Positions 25,386 through 33,180 of a stretch of 64,000 bases of DNA are shown here, in pieces; within the stretch, counting starts at the first letter, position 1; each line of letters starts with the position of its first letter. This stretch comes from Aureimonas sp. AU4. GTDB taxonomy: Bacteria > Pseudomonadota > Alphaproteobacteria > Rhizobiales > Rhizobiaceae. Below the pieces are notes generated by a model, which did not search any database, was not told where the DNA came from, and was given only the letters and a program-made list of their open reading frames with translations. The translations under genes and the position numbers were made by a program. The stretch is from the NCBI RefSeq assembly GCF_001463765.1, contig NZ_BBWK01000039.1:21792-85791 (forward strand). The letters are read 5' to 3'.

Positions 25386-25643
25386 ATGGATCTCACCGAC
25401 ACCGAACGCGCGTTCCTGCGAGGAATGCGGGCGATCACCCTTCACGCCGACGGCTACGAGGTGTTCGTCGGTCTGTCATCCTCAGAAAGCGACGAGTATC
25501 TTGTTCTCTCGCGCCGAAACGAAGCGGGCGAGGACATGAGCGGAAGCGAGCGCTTCCTGTTCCTCAACGGTTTGCACGAGACCCACAGACAAAGCATCGT
25601 ATTGGGTCAGGCTTCGATGGATCCGCCTTCGACACCACGGTGA
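25386..25643 (+). CDS. Small hypothetical protein after the Crp/Fnr gene
   Basis: This 85-residue protein begins MDLTDTERAFLRGMRAITLH and has a compact alpha/beta pattern (GYEVFVGLSSSESDEYLVLS). It has no signal or membrane segment. GGAG lies just before the ATG at 25386. I do not recognise it, but the composition and ribosome site favour a real gene. Confidence 0.5.
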   Translation: MDLTDTERAFLRGMRAITLHADGYEVFVGLSSSESDEYLVLSRRNEAGEDMSGSERFLFLNGLHETHRQSIVLGQASMDPPSTPR

Positions 25644-25680
25644 ACATGCGGGAAAGCATCGAAGTCCGGGCGCTGCCTTT

Positions 25681-25956
25681 TTAGCGCCTCGGATCGAACA
25701 GATCCGGCTGGTGCTCGGGTTTCGACAAAGACCGGACCTCGGTCAAGCGCTCCAGCGTCGCCGCCAACTCCTCCATCCGTGCCATGCCAACCCGCCTGTC
25801 GAGCAGTGGCCGTGGCGTCTCCAAACCCAGCGCTCGGCTCAACAGACGAAGCTCCAGCGCAACAATCAGAAGCTGGGTATCGAGGTTCGACTCCTGACGT
25901 CGGATCGGATCAGTCGTTGAGCTGTGGCGAGGAGCTGGCGCTTGTAAGATCGTCAT
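25681..25956 (-). CDS. Small hypothetical protein, last of an overlapping trio
   Basis: This possible 91-residue protein is mostly helical (NLDTQLLIVALELRLLSRAL, then MEELAATLERLTEV). It has no signal peptide. It overlaps the end of the preceding minus-strand gene by 47 bases, more than usual, so the true start may lie further in. No family recognised. Confidence 0.4.
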   Translation of the reverse strand: MTILQAPAPRHSSTTDPIRRQESNLDTQLLIVALELRLLSRALGLETPRPLLDRRVGMARMEELAATLERLTEVRSLSKPEHQPDLFDPRR

Positions 25957-26188
25957 CGAGCATGATCCTCGTTGCGGTGTGCCGGATGCAGGTCGGTCCG
26001 GTGGGCAGGGGGATTCCCCTACGCTCGCGATCCAGATCGTTCAGGAACAGCACCAGCGTGCGTGCGTGCTCCTTTGGCAGGCCTTGCGTGCGCTCGCTTG
26101 GCAGTCCGGCAGGCCAGTCCGTGAACACGTCCGCGATCGTCCACGTGCCATTCGCTTCAATGCGAGCGCGGTAGCGATCGTGCCTCAC
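25910..26188 (-). CDS. Small hypothetical protein, middle of an overlapping trio
   Basis: This 92-residue protein has an N-terminal MRHDRYRARIEANGTWTIAD that looks like a short beta sheet, followed by a helix (EHARTLVLFLNDLDRERRG). The GTG start overlaps the previous stop as GTGA, indicating translational coupling. No domain recognised. It would be made with its upstream neighbour. Confidence 0.5.
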   Translation of the reverse strand: MRHDRYRARIEANGTWTIADVFTDWPAGLPSERTQGLPKEHARTLVLFLNDLDRERRGIPLPTGPTCIRHTATRIMLDDDLTSASSSPQLND

Positions 26189-26541
26189 GTGTCGAGCACC
26201 CGGTGCAGCGGACCCGTCTTGGGCGGCCCACCCTGACGAAGGCGCTGGATATTGGCCTGTACGATGGTTCGGCAGTCCGACACGACGCGGTCCAGGCCAT
26301 GACCGCCGGCGAGCGTGGTCGCAGCTTGGCCGAAGGCGTCGATCTTCTCACCCATCATCAGCCTGTACTCATCCCAGGCCGAACTGCCGCCTAGCTGAAG
26401 CTTTTGCAGGCGCAGGCCCACGACTTGGTTCGCCTCGATCGCAAGAAGCAGGAGGTTGATCAAAGGTGCGAGCATGGGCACAATCCCGTGGCAATACGCA
26501 ACGTCATCGATGTCCGATGCCGTCCAATCCCGGGCGATCAT
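26185..26541 (-). CDS. Phasin-like helical protein
   Basis: This 118-residue protein is almost all helix, with a long amphipathic stretch (LINLLLLAIEANQVVGLRL) and a segment WDEYRLMMGEKIDAFGQAA whose 'E-x-x-x-M-x-x-E-K' spacing recalls phasin-family proteins that coat storage granules or act as small chaperone-like partners. That similarity is weak. It heads a trio of overlapping small minus-strand genes. Confidence 0.5.
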   Translation of the reverse strand: MIARDWTASDIDDVAYCHGIVPMLAPLINLLLLAIEANQVVGLRLQKLQLGGSSAWDEYRLMMGEKIDAFGQAATTLAGGHGLDRVVSDCRTIVQANIQRLRQGGPPKTGPLHRVLDT

Positions 26542-26753
26542 GCGCGGCTCGTCGGCGGAGGCACCAATCTACATTGCGCTGCGCGCCTGTTTTGCCCTTC
26601 CACGTTTGATGAGATGACGAGCACCACGATTGATCAATGCATCAGGTCGGTCCACTTGACCCTCCCCAATGCGGGCCTTTCTGGTGCTAGACGCAGAGAT
26701 GACCTGCTGAGGGTCGGACACAGGAGCCAGAACGTTGCCGTGCAACCGTTCGA

Positions 26754-27422
26754 TTAATGGATAGCCAAGAGCGAGCCGTCGTACCGGGCCAGAAGGTCGG
26801 CAGGACTGTCGTAGAGCGCACTGGCTCCAGCCTCCCTCAGGATCCGATCGCTGAAGCCTCCCGTGCGCACCGCCAGCGTGCGGATGCCGAGTTGAGAAGC
26901 CGCTCCGATATCGTAGGGGCTGTCGCCGACGACAATGGCGTCCTTGGCATGAGCGCCGACCTTTAGAAGTGCCGCCGCGAAGATGTCGGGGTTCGGCTTC
27001 GAGCGCTCCGCGTCGCCTGCCGTGGTCACGGCATCGACCAGGCTGCGAACGCCCAGCATGTCGAGATGGGGCTCGATCTCGCGGCTGTCGCCGGACGTGG
27101 CGATCACGATCATCCAGCCGTCCTGCTTGGCCCGGCGAAACAGCGCGGCCACATCCGCAAAGGGCGTGACGCGGCGGGCATAGCTCGCGCTGTAGATGCG
27201 CCCGCGTGCCGCCGAGATCGCCGGACCGTCTTCGTCCACCGCCTTTGCGCCGATGAGGGCGGGCATCAGGTTGTCGCCGCCCATGCCGATGCGGCCGCGA
27301 ACGTCTTCCAGCGAAATGAGGTGGCCGAACTCGGCGAAGGCCTTCGTCCAGGCTTGAGCATGCAGATCGTTGCTGTCGACAAGCGTGCCGTCGACATCGA
27401 ACAGGATGGCTTTGATGGTCAT
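26754..27422 (-). CDS. HAD-family hydrolase (phosphoglycolate phosphatase-like)
   Basis: This 222-residue HAD phosphatase has motif I DVDGTLVDS (nucleophile Asp and acid Asp), a helical cap (about residues 18-80), motif II in IVIATSGDSRE, motif III with Lys in ERSKPNPDIF and motif IV GDSPYDI. The layout is that of beta-phosphoglucomutase or phosphoglycolate phosphatase relatives (subfamily IA). The substrate is uncertain; a sugar phosphate or a damaged metabolite is likely. It stands alone on the minus strand. Confidence 0.88.
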   Translation of the reverse strand: MTIKAILFDVDGTLVDSNDLHAQAWTKAFAEFGHLISLEDVRGRIGMGGDNLMPALIGAKAVDEDGPAISAARGRIYSASYARRVTPFADVAALFRRAKQDGWMIVIATSGDSREIEPHLDMLGVRSLVDAVTTAGDAERSKPNPDIFAAALLKVGAHAKDAIVVGDSPYDIGAASQLGIRTLAVRTGGFSDRILREAGASALYDSPADLLARYDGSLLAIH

Positions 27423-27807
27423 GGGAATGTCCTTGGGATTAAACCCAAGTCCCTCACCACGCTTCCGTTCCCTAATGATTTGTAGGTCAACTACTCACGG
27501 CGCTCTAACGGCACGATGCTGCCCTCGTCGTTGACGGGCATCCCAACGCGCGGACAGGACAGGAAGAAACATCGTCACTCGTTGGCAGCTGCGCTCGGCA
27601 GAACGGCACCGTGCGATGTCCGCTATGCGATCAGTTGGGGGATCAAGCGGAATGACCTCAAAGGGTCGATAGCGGATGGACCGCTTCCGGTTGTCCGCTT
27701 CCACGGAGCTGATCGGTACGACCGGGTAGAAACCCGTCAATCGGCTTTTGAGCGAGCGTTTGCGGATAAGCAGACACTGCCTATGCGTCGTGGTAGCTCA
27801 AGCGTCC
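27423..27807. other. Intergenic region between HAD and Nudix genes
   Basis: These 385 bases separate divergent genes and should hold both promoters. Frames open here on both strands have composition typical of chance frames in GC-rich DNA, and none is supported. I see no clear terminator or repeat. Confidence 0.45.
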
Positions 27808-28443
27808 ATGGACACGTCAGAACCCCAATGGCTGCGCTGGGCACGCGAACTGCAGGCGCTGGCCCAGTCCGGCCTGACCTTCACGCGAGATCCGTACGAC
27901 CGCGAGCGATACGAGCGGCTACGCGACCTCTCCGCTGAGATGTTCCACCAGCACACTGCGGTACCGACCGAAGAGTGGATGGCCCTGTTCGGCAGCCAGA
28001 CCGGATACGCCACACCTAAGATCGACGTGCGGGCTGCGGTCTTCGACGACGCGGATCGGATCTTGATGGTGCGCGAGCGCGCCGACAAGGGGCGCTGGTC
28101 GCTCCCCGGCGGATGGGCGGACGTGAACATCACCCCGGCGCAGAACGCGGTTAAGGAAACGCGCGAGGAAAGCGGCTACGAGGTCGAGGCGATCAAGCTG
28201 GCCGCGGTTCTCGACCGGACGTGGCAGCGCCATCCGCACGGCGTCTTCTCCTGCGCCAAGATGTTCTTCCTCTGCCGTCCCATCGGTGGCGCAGCGGCCA
28301 CCAGCCTGGAGACGTCGGAAATTGGCTGGTTCGCGCAAGGCGATATTCCAGCCGACCTGTCGCTCGATCGCGTGCTGCCGTCGCAGATCGCACGCATGTT
28401 CGAGCACAGGCGCCGTCCCGACCTCGCAACGGACTTCGAGTAG
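27808..28443 (+). CDS. Nudix hydrolase with N-terminal Nudix_N domain
   Basis: This 211-residue enzyme has an N-terminal helical domain (about residues 5-65, WARELQALAQSGLTF, then YERLRDLSAEMF) of the kind called Nudix hydrolase N-terminal, followed by a Nudix domain (KIDVRAAVFDDADRILMVRE). The Nudix box begins GGWADVN and ends KETREESGY. The metal-binding ETREE core is intact, but the first box Glu is Ile and the Arg before it is Lys, a departure from G-x5-E-x7-REU. Relatives hydrolyse ADP-ribose or sugar nucleotides; activity here needs checking. The ATG at 27808 precedes the conserved start. Confidence 0.85.
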   Translation: MDTSEPQWLRWARELQALAQSGLTFTRDPYDRERYERLRDLSAEMFHQHTAVPTEEWMALFGSQTGYATPKIDVRAAVFDDADRILMVRERADKGRWSLPGGWADVNITPAQNAVKETREESGYEVEAIKLAAVLDRTWQRHPHGVFSCAKMFFLCRPIGGAAATSLETSEIGWFAQGDIPADLSLDRVLPSQIARMFEHRRRPDLATDFE

Positions 28444-28462
28444 GGGCCGAGGCCTCGTGGCC

Positions 28463-28487
28463 TGCCCCCTGAAGTAGGCTTTTCGAA
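28463..28487. repeat. Relic of the IS3 left end
   Basis: This 25-base stretch starts TGCCCCCTGAA and runs on as AGTAGGCTTTTCGA. It repeats the left end of the IS3 element at 14876, but with 17 bases missing between two CCCTGA copies and one extra T. It lies just before the PPP-type phosphatase gene and looks like the remains of an earlier insertion or a related element's end. Confidence 0.45.
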
Positions 28488-28524
28488 GTTGCCCCGAGAG
28501 AACGCAGTCGATAGAGCGGCCTGC

Positions 28525-29346
28525 ATGCGCACTGTCACATATGCCATCGGGGACATTCACGGCCGCCTCGATCTCTTGGACGCACTTCTTGCCAAGGTCG
28601 AGAACGACGCCGAGACCCGCGGCGCGCGTGCCAAGATCGTCTTTACCGGCGATTACGTCGACCGCGGTGCAGACTCTTGCGGTGTCGTCGAGCGACTGAT
28701 GGCGGGGCCCAAACGTTCGCAGGACGAGTTCGTCTGTCTTCGCGGCAACCACGACGATCTCTTCGTGCGAGCCGTCACGTCGGGCGAGGAGGTGCCGGAG
28801 TGGGCCTGGCTCCTCTACTGGCACACCGTCGTTAGCTACGGGCTCGACCGCGAGTCCGCGAGCCGTCCGGACCCGACGCTGAGCCGCCACGCTGACTACC
28901 TCGCAGCCCTGCCCTTAACGCACGATGACGGCACTCATTTCTTCGTCCATGCCGGTATCCGGCCAGGGGTGGCGCTTGAACGGCAAGCCGAAGAGGATCT
29001 CCTTTGGATCCGGCGCGAGTTCCTCGATTTCGACGGACCGCTGCCGCGCCGAGTGGTGCACGGTCACACGATCATGGGCGACGCGCCCGTCCTAACCGCG
29101 AACCGAATCTCCATCGATACCGGGGCGTTCCAGTCCGGTCGTCTGACGGCCGCAGTGATCGACGGGCCCGATGTCGGCTTCCTGCAGGCGATCGGCGCGC
29201 CGGACCGGAGTGCCGTCGTGAGGGAGTTCGAGCTGCGCTCCATTCTGCACGGCCGGGTGGCGTCGCCGACGGAACGGCAGGCACGGTCCGACTATCTCGA
29301 CGGCCGCATCGATCTCGCCGAGCTCGCGCAGCTGAGCGGCGGATGA
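28525..29346 (+). CDS. Calcineurin-like metallophosphoesterase (PPP family)
   Basis: This 273-residue enzyme carries the dinuclear metal motifs of the PPP phosphatase group: GDIHGR at the start, GDYVDRG, RGNHDD, a VHAG and a VHGHT. The group includes bacterial Ser/Thr phosphatases and diadenosine tetraphosphate hydrolases, and the layout here (compact core with a C-terminal helical tail) fits both. It is cytoplasmic. The ATG at 28525 precedes MRTVTYAIGDIHG. It follows the Nudix gene by 81 bases and may share its promoter; both would act on nucleotide-type signals or damage products. Confidence 0.88.
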   Translation: MRTVTYAIGDIHGRLDLLDALLAKVENDAETRGARAKIVFTGDYVDRGADSCGVVERLMAGPKRSQDEFVCLRGNHDDLFVRAVTSGEEVPEWAWLLYWHTVVSYGLDRESASRPDPTLSRHADYLAALPLTHDDGTHFFVHAGIRPGVALERQAEEDLLWIRREFLDFDGPLPRRVVHGHTIMGDAPVLTANRISIDTGAFQSGRLTAAVIDGPDVGFLQAIGAPDRSAVVREFELRSILHGRVASPTERQARSDYLDGRIDLAELAQLSGG

Positions 29347-29624
29347 GGCGAGGGCGGGCGGACGGCCGGCGCATGCCGGGGCGCAGTCTCCCCGCGTAGC
29401 GTCACCCGGTGGTGGGTTCCGGGATGTCGGCATCCGGGTGTGACGGCGGACCGATGGCGATGACACCAGGAGAACGAAGGCGCGCCCACCCTCCCGCGAT
29501 CCGGCCTCGCCCTTGTGCAAAGCGTTCGCAAGCCCAGCCGAGAGGGTAGACATCGCGCGGGCGATCGCTTGCGCGATCTTTCGGACCGGACGCCGTGATG
29601 GTGACGTTGTTTTCGGATGGGATG

Positions 29625-30245
29625 TCAGGGCTGCAGCGCCTTCAGCACCGCATCCGTCGTGGTCACGACCGCGACGTTGCGCAGGGCGAAGTCGATGGAA
29701 GCGCGGTGCCAGTCGGCGTTCATTGTCGAGCAGGCGTCTTCCGGAACCACCATGACGTAGCCCTTGTCGGCACCGGTGCGGGCGGTGTGCTCGATGGACA
29801 TGTTGGTCCAGGCGCCGGTGTCGACGAGGATATCCCGCCGCTCGGACCGCATGATTGTCTCCAGCCGCGTGCCCTCCCAGGCGCTCATGCGGTTCTTCTC
29901 GACGACATGGTCGCCCGGGTGGGGTTCGAGGCCTGTGACGGGTGCCGCGCCCCAGGAGCCGCGTAACATGGCACGCTGCTCGAGAGCGCCCGTGAAGAGC
30001 GGCGCGTTGCGCGTCATTCCGAGGCCGTTCGCTTCGACGACGAACCAGACATGGACGACCGGAATGCCGATGTCGCGGCAGCGGTCGGCAAGGCGCCGGA
30101 TGTTTTCGATCGTTCCTTGCTCACGGCAATGGGTCGGAGCGCCCGAATCCGCGAACGCCCCGCCGTCAGCCACGACATCGTTCTGCATGTCCTGGATGAG
30201 GAGGACGCAGCGGGCGGCGTCGAGCACGAGATCGTCGTCGGGCAT
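29625..30245 (-). CDS. Isochorismatase-fold hydrolase with Cys-to-Ser change
   Basis: This 206-residue cysteine-hydrolase-fold protein shows Asp19 in LLIQDMQND and Lys117 in VVEKNRMSAW of the usual Asp-Lys-Cys triad. The nucleophile position in TGAWTNMSIEHTAR is Ser150, where active amidohydrolases of the family have Cys (T-N-x-C-V-E). Isochorismatases proper also lack the Cys and use other chemistry. It is probably the last gene of the CUT2 importer operon that starts at 36005: it follows the SMP-30 gene by 51 bases. A role in breaking down the imported compound is inferred. Confidence 0.8.
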   Translation of the reverse strand: MPDDDLVLDAARCVLLIQDMQNDVVADGGAFADSGAPTHCREQGTIENIRRLADRCRDIGIPVVHVWFVVEANGLGMTRNAPLFTGALEQRAMLRGSWGAAPVTGLEPHPGDHVVEKNRMSAWEGTRLETIMRSERRDILVDTGAWTNMSIEHTARTGADKGYVMVVPEDACSTMNADWHRASIDFALRNVAVVTTTDAVLKALQP

Positions 30246-30296
30246 GGCGTTCTCTCCAAAGGACGTCGAACGGTCGGGGCAGGAAGGGGCTGGCGT

Positions 30297-31217
30297 TCAG
30301 CGGCGCATGTGCGGCTCGAGGCGGGAGCGGATGCGGGTGGTGACAGCAAACAGCGAATGCGTGGCAGCCAGGAACAGGGTGCGCCCGTCGTCATCCCCCC
30401 AGCAGAGATTGGCGACCTCCTCGGGGACGCGAAAGCGTCCGACGCACCGCCCCTCGGGATCGAAGACCCAGACACCGCCCGGCCCCGTGACCCAGACGTT
30501 GCCGTCCGAGTCGCACTTCATTCCGTCGGGAAGGCCGGGCACGTCCGCCTCCCGGATGTCTGAGGCGAAGACGCGTCCGGGCCCAAGCAGGCCGTCGGTC
30601 GTCACGTCGAAGATGCGGATGTTCGCCTGCACCGTGTCGTTGACGTAAAGGCGATCTTCCGAGGGCGAAAAGCAAAGACCGTTCGGCTGAGTGAAGAGGT
30701 CGCGCGCGACGAGAAGCTGCAGTCCTCCTCCATCCGCGGGGATGCGGAACACACCCTGCCAGCCCAGTTCTCGCGGCCGTTCAACGCCGAAGCCCGGCAT
30801 TCGCCCGTACCAGGGATCCGAGAAGTAGATCGACCCGTCGGACCGCACGCACAGATCGTTCGGACTGTTGAGCTCGCGTCCCTCGAAGTGGCTCGCCAGG
30901 ATCTCGCGCGACCCGTCGGGTCGCAGGCGGACGACCTGGGATGTCGAATGCTCGCAGACGAGAAGGTTCAGCTCCGCGTCGTAGGCCATTCCGTTGCCCT
31001 TGTTGGACGGGCGAGCCACCTCGACCACACCCCCGTCCTCGCTCCACCGCCGGCGGACGTCTCCCGGCATGTCTGAGAACAGAAGATGCCGCTCCACGGG
31101 ATGCCAGACCGGTCCCTCGATGAAGTCGAAGCCGGAGCCGAGGCAGCGAAGCTGTGCCGATGGATCGATCAGCTTGCCGAACGCGCCGTTGTCCGTGGCC
31201 GGTGTTGTCATGGTCAT
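30297..31217 (-). CDS. SMP-30/gluconolactonase-family lactone hydrolase
   Basis: This 306-residue enzyme is a six-bladed propeller of the SMP-30/Gnl/LRE family, which opens sugar lactones with a divalent metal. Visible landmarks are FIEGPVWHP near the start (metal-binding Glu), NSPNDLCVRSDGSIYFSDPW (metal Asn, then the catalytic region), FTQPNGLCFSPS and LPDGMKCDSDGNVWVTGPGG (catalytic Asp in L-P-D-G). No signal peptide. Its ATG overlaps the stop of an importer permease, so it should act on a sugar lactone made from what that importer brings in. Confidence 0.9.
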   Translation of the reverse strand: MTMTTPATDNGAFGKLIDPSAQLRCLGSGFDFIEGPVWHPVERHLLFSDMPGDVRRRWSEDGGVVEVARPSNKGNGMAYDAELNLLVCEHSTSQVVRLRPDGSREILASHFEGRELNSPNDLCVRSDGSIYFSDPWYGRMPGFGVERPRELGWQGVFRIPADGGGLQLLVARDLFTQPNGLCFSPSEDRLYVNDTVQANIRIFDVTTDGLLGPGRVFASDIREADVPGLPDGMKCDSDGNVWVTGPGGVWVFDPEGRCVGRFRVPEEVANLCWGDDDGRTLFLAATHSLFAVTTRIRSRLEPHMRR

Positions 31218-32203
31218 TTCCGATGGAGGTCGCCGCGCCCGTAGGCGAGCAGCATGGCGATGATCACGGTGCCGTAGATGATCTGGCGGCCTGCTTCCTC
31301 CATCTGCATGACCGCGAGGATCGACTGCAGGAGCGTGATGAGGATGACGCCCGCGATGGTACCGAGATAGTTGCCGCGCCCGCCCAGGACGTTCGTCCCG
31401 CCGAGCACCACGGCCGCGATGGCGGGCAGAAGGTAGCTGTCGCCCATCGCCTGATAGGCCTTGGTCGAGTAGCCCGCGAGAAGGACCCCGGCAAAGGCCG
31501 CCGCCGCGCCGGACAGGACGAAGCAGCCGACGATGATGGCGTTCGTGTCGACGCCGGACAGGTAGGCGGCCCGCTCGCGGTTGCCGACGGCATAGACCCG
31601 CCGGCCGAAGGCGGTGCGGTTGAGGAGGAAGATGACCCCGGCCCCGACCAGGATCCACATGAAGAGCGCGTTGGGAATGCCGAGAACCGGCCGGCCGACG
31701 GCGAGGAAGTGCATGGCGTCGGTCGCGTGGTCCTGCGGCGCCGAGCCGCCGGTGTGCAGCACCATCAGACCCTGCACGACCGCATTCATGCCGAGGGTGA
31801 AGATCATTGAGGGCAGGCGGAGATAGGCGACGCCGAGGCCGTTCACGAGGCCGACGATCGCGCCGCAGAGGATGCCGACGGGAATGGCGAGAACCTCGCC
31901 GGGCGTGCCGTACCATCCGGCCACCGCCGTTGCCATCATCGCCCCGAGTGTCACCGTCCAGGGGATCGAGAGATCGATGTGCCCGATAAGAATCACCAGC
32001 ATGGCGCCGGAGGCGATGACGCCGAGGAAGGCGCTGATCTGCAGCTGCTGGAGAAGATATTCTGGCGACAGGAACTCGCGCGAGTAAAGGGCACCGCCCG
32101 CCAGAAGCACGACGATGCAGGCGAAGGCGATGAGGACGGACCGGTCGAGGCCGAGGCGGACAAGGCGCGACTGGCTGGCCGCACGGGGCACTGTGGCGCT
32201 CAT
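31214..32203 (-). CDS. Sugar ABC transporter permease, RbsC type
   Basis: This 329-residue ribose-type permease is the second membrane subunit of the importer starting at 36005. Family motifs are IGHIDLSIPWTV (the G-x-x-D-L-S region) and the late VLGGTNVLGGRGNYLG loop. It overlaps both neighbours by ATGA: the first permease at 32200-32203 and the SMP-30 gene at 31214-31217. The start at 32203 begins MSATVPRAAS, a short cytoplasmic tail before the first helix. Confidence 0.9.
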   Translation of the reverse strand: MSATVPRAASQSRLVRLGLDRSVLIAFACIVVLLAGGALYSREFLSPEYLLQQLQISAFLGVIASGAMLVILIGHIDLSIPWTVTLGAMMATAVAGWYGTPGEVLAIPVGILCGAIVGLVNGLGVAYLRLPSMIFTLGMNAVVQGLMVLHTGGSAPQDHATDAMHFLAVGRPVLGIPNALFMWILVGAGVIFLLNRTAFGRRVYAVGNRERAAYLSGVDTNAIIVGCFVLSGAAAAFAGVLLAGYSTKAYQAMGDSYLLPAIAAVVLGGTNVLGGRGNYLGTIAGVILITLLQSILAVMQMEEAGRQIIYGTVIIAMLLAYGRGDLHRK

Positions 32204-33180
32204 GCCAGGATCTCCAGCCGGTTGCGGATGCGAAGGATGCGCACGGCCCCGAGCGAGATCGCAGCGAGGAGAACAACCCCCTGGAACAACGGCTGCCACA
32301 AGGGATCGAAATCGAAGACGAAGAGAAGATCCTCGATCGTGCGCAGGACGAAGGCGCCGAAGACCGAGCCAATGGCCGATCCCCAGCCGCCGAAGAGCGA
32401 GGTGCCGCCGATCACCACGGCGGCGATCGAGTTCAGCGTGTAGGTGCCCGCGATCGGCGCCGAGGCCTCGCCGGAATAGGTGTTGAAGGTCAGCATCAGG
32501 CCGCCGATCGAGGCCAGAAGTCCCGACAGCGTGTAGGCGAGAAGCTTGGCGCGCTCGACCGGCACCCCGGACATGTAGGCCGCCTGCTCATTCGACCCGG
32601 TCGCATAAGCGGCTCGCCCGAGAACGGAGCGTCGGAAGGGAACCCAGACCAGGAGAACCACCGCGAGCAGCACGAGAAGCGCGGCCGGCACGGTATCGAA
32701 GACCTGCCCGGTCAAGAGGTCGGCGATGTCCGACTGCACGTCTCCGCCGGGACCCGGCCGGACGAAAAGGGCGATGCCGTAGAAGATCGCGCCCGTCGCG
32801 AGCGTGGTGATGATCGGCTGCAGCCGCCCGAACACGACGATCGTGCCGTTGAGGAACCCGGCCAGCGCGCCCACGCCGAGAACGGCCAGAATGCCGAGCG
32901 TTCCTTCCGTCGGCGTTCCGACGACCAGCGTCGAGGCAAGGCAGTTGGCGAGGACGAAGACCATGCCGACGGAGAGATCGAGCCCCCGTGTCAGGACGGG
33001 AAGCGTCTGCGCCATCGCGACGAGCGCCAGAAGCACCGCCTTGTTGGCGGCCGTCGTCGCCACCGCCGGCGTCAAGCCGACGGGATGGTTTGCGATGTAG
33101 ATCGCGAACATCACGACGAACAGCGCAATGGAACCGAGAAGCCCGCGGTGATGCCGGACGAAGAAGCCGAGGTCCGTCAT
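32200..33180 (-). CDS. Sugar ABC transporter permease, RbsC type
   Basis: This 326-residue permease is the first membrane subunit of the importer. It shows LTRGLDLSVGMVF and the late VIGGTSLFGGWGSAIG loop of the family, with about nine hydrophobic segments. Its ATG overlaps the ATPase stop by ATGA. Together with the neighbouring permease it would make a heterodimeric channel. Confidence 0.9.
   Translation of the reverse strand: MTDLGFFVRHHRGLLGSIALFVVMFAIYIANHPVGLTPAVATTAANKAVLLALVAMAQTLPVLTRGLDLSVGMVFVLANCLASTLVVGTPTEGTLGILAVLGVGALAGFLNGTIVVFGRLQPIITTLATGAIFYGIALFVRPGPGGDVQSDIADLLTGQVFDTVPAALLVLLAVVLLVWVPFRRSVLGRAAYATGSNEQAAYMSGVPVERAKLLAYTLSGLLASIGGLMLTFNTYSGEASAPIAGTYTLNSIAAVVIGGTSLFGGWGSAIGSVFGAFVLRTIEDLLFVFDFDPLWQPLFQGVVLLAAISLGAVRILRIRNRLEILA

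Noticed and set aside
25881..25900. tRNA T-loop-like sequence GGTTCGACTCC
   Set aside because: The flanking bases do not form a T stem or acceptor stem, and no anticodon arm is visible upstream. It is probably chance within a small coding frame.
27495..27740. Minus-strand 81-residue frame between the HAD and Nudix genes
   Set aside because: No ribosome site and no recognisable pattern. Composition is like chance frames in GC-rich DNA.
31218..32372. Upstream extension of the SMP-30 hydrolase frame
   Set aside because: It lies inside the permease gene in another frame, with Arg/Pro-rich composition. The hydrolase starts at 31217 with an ATGA overlap.
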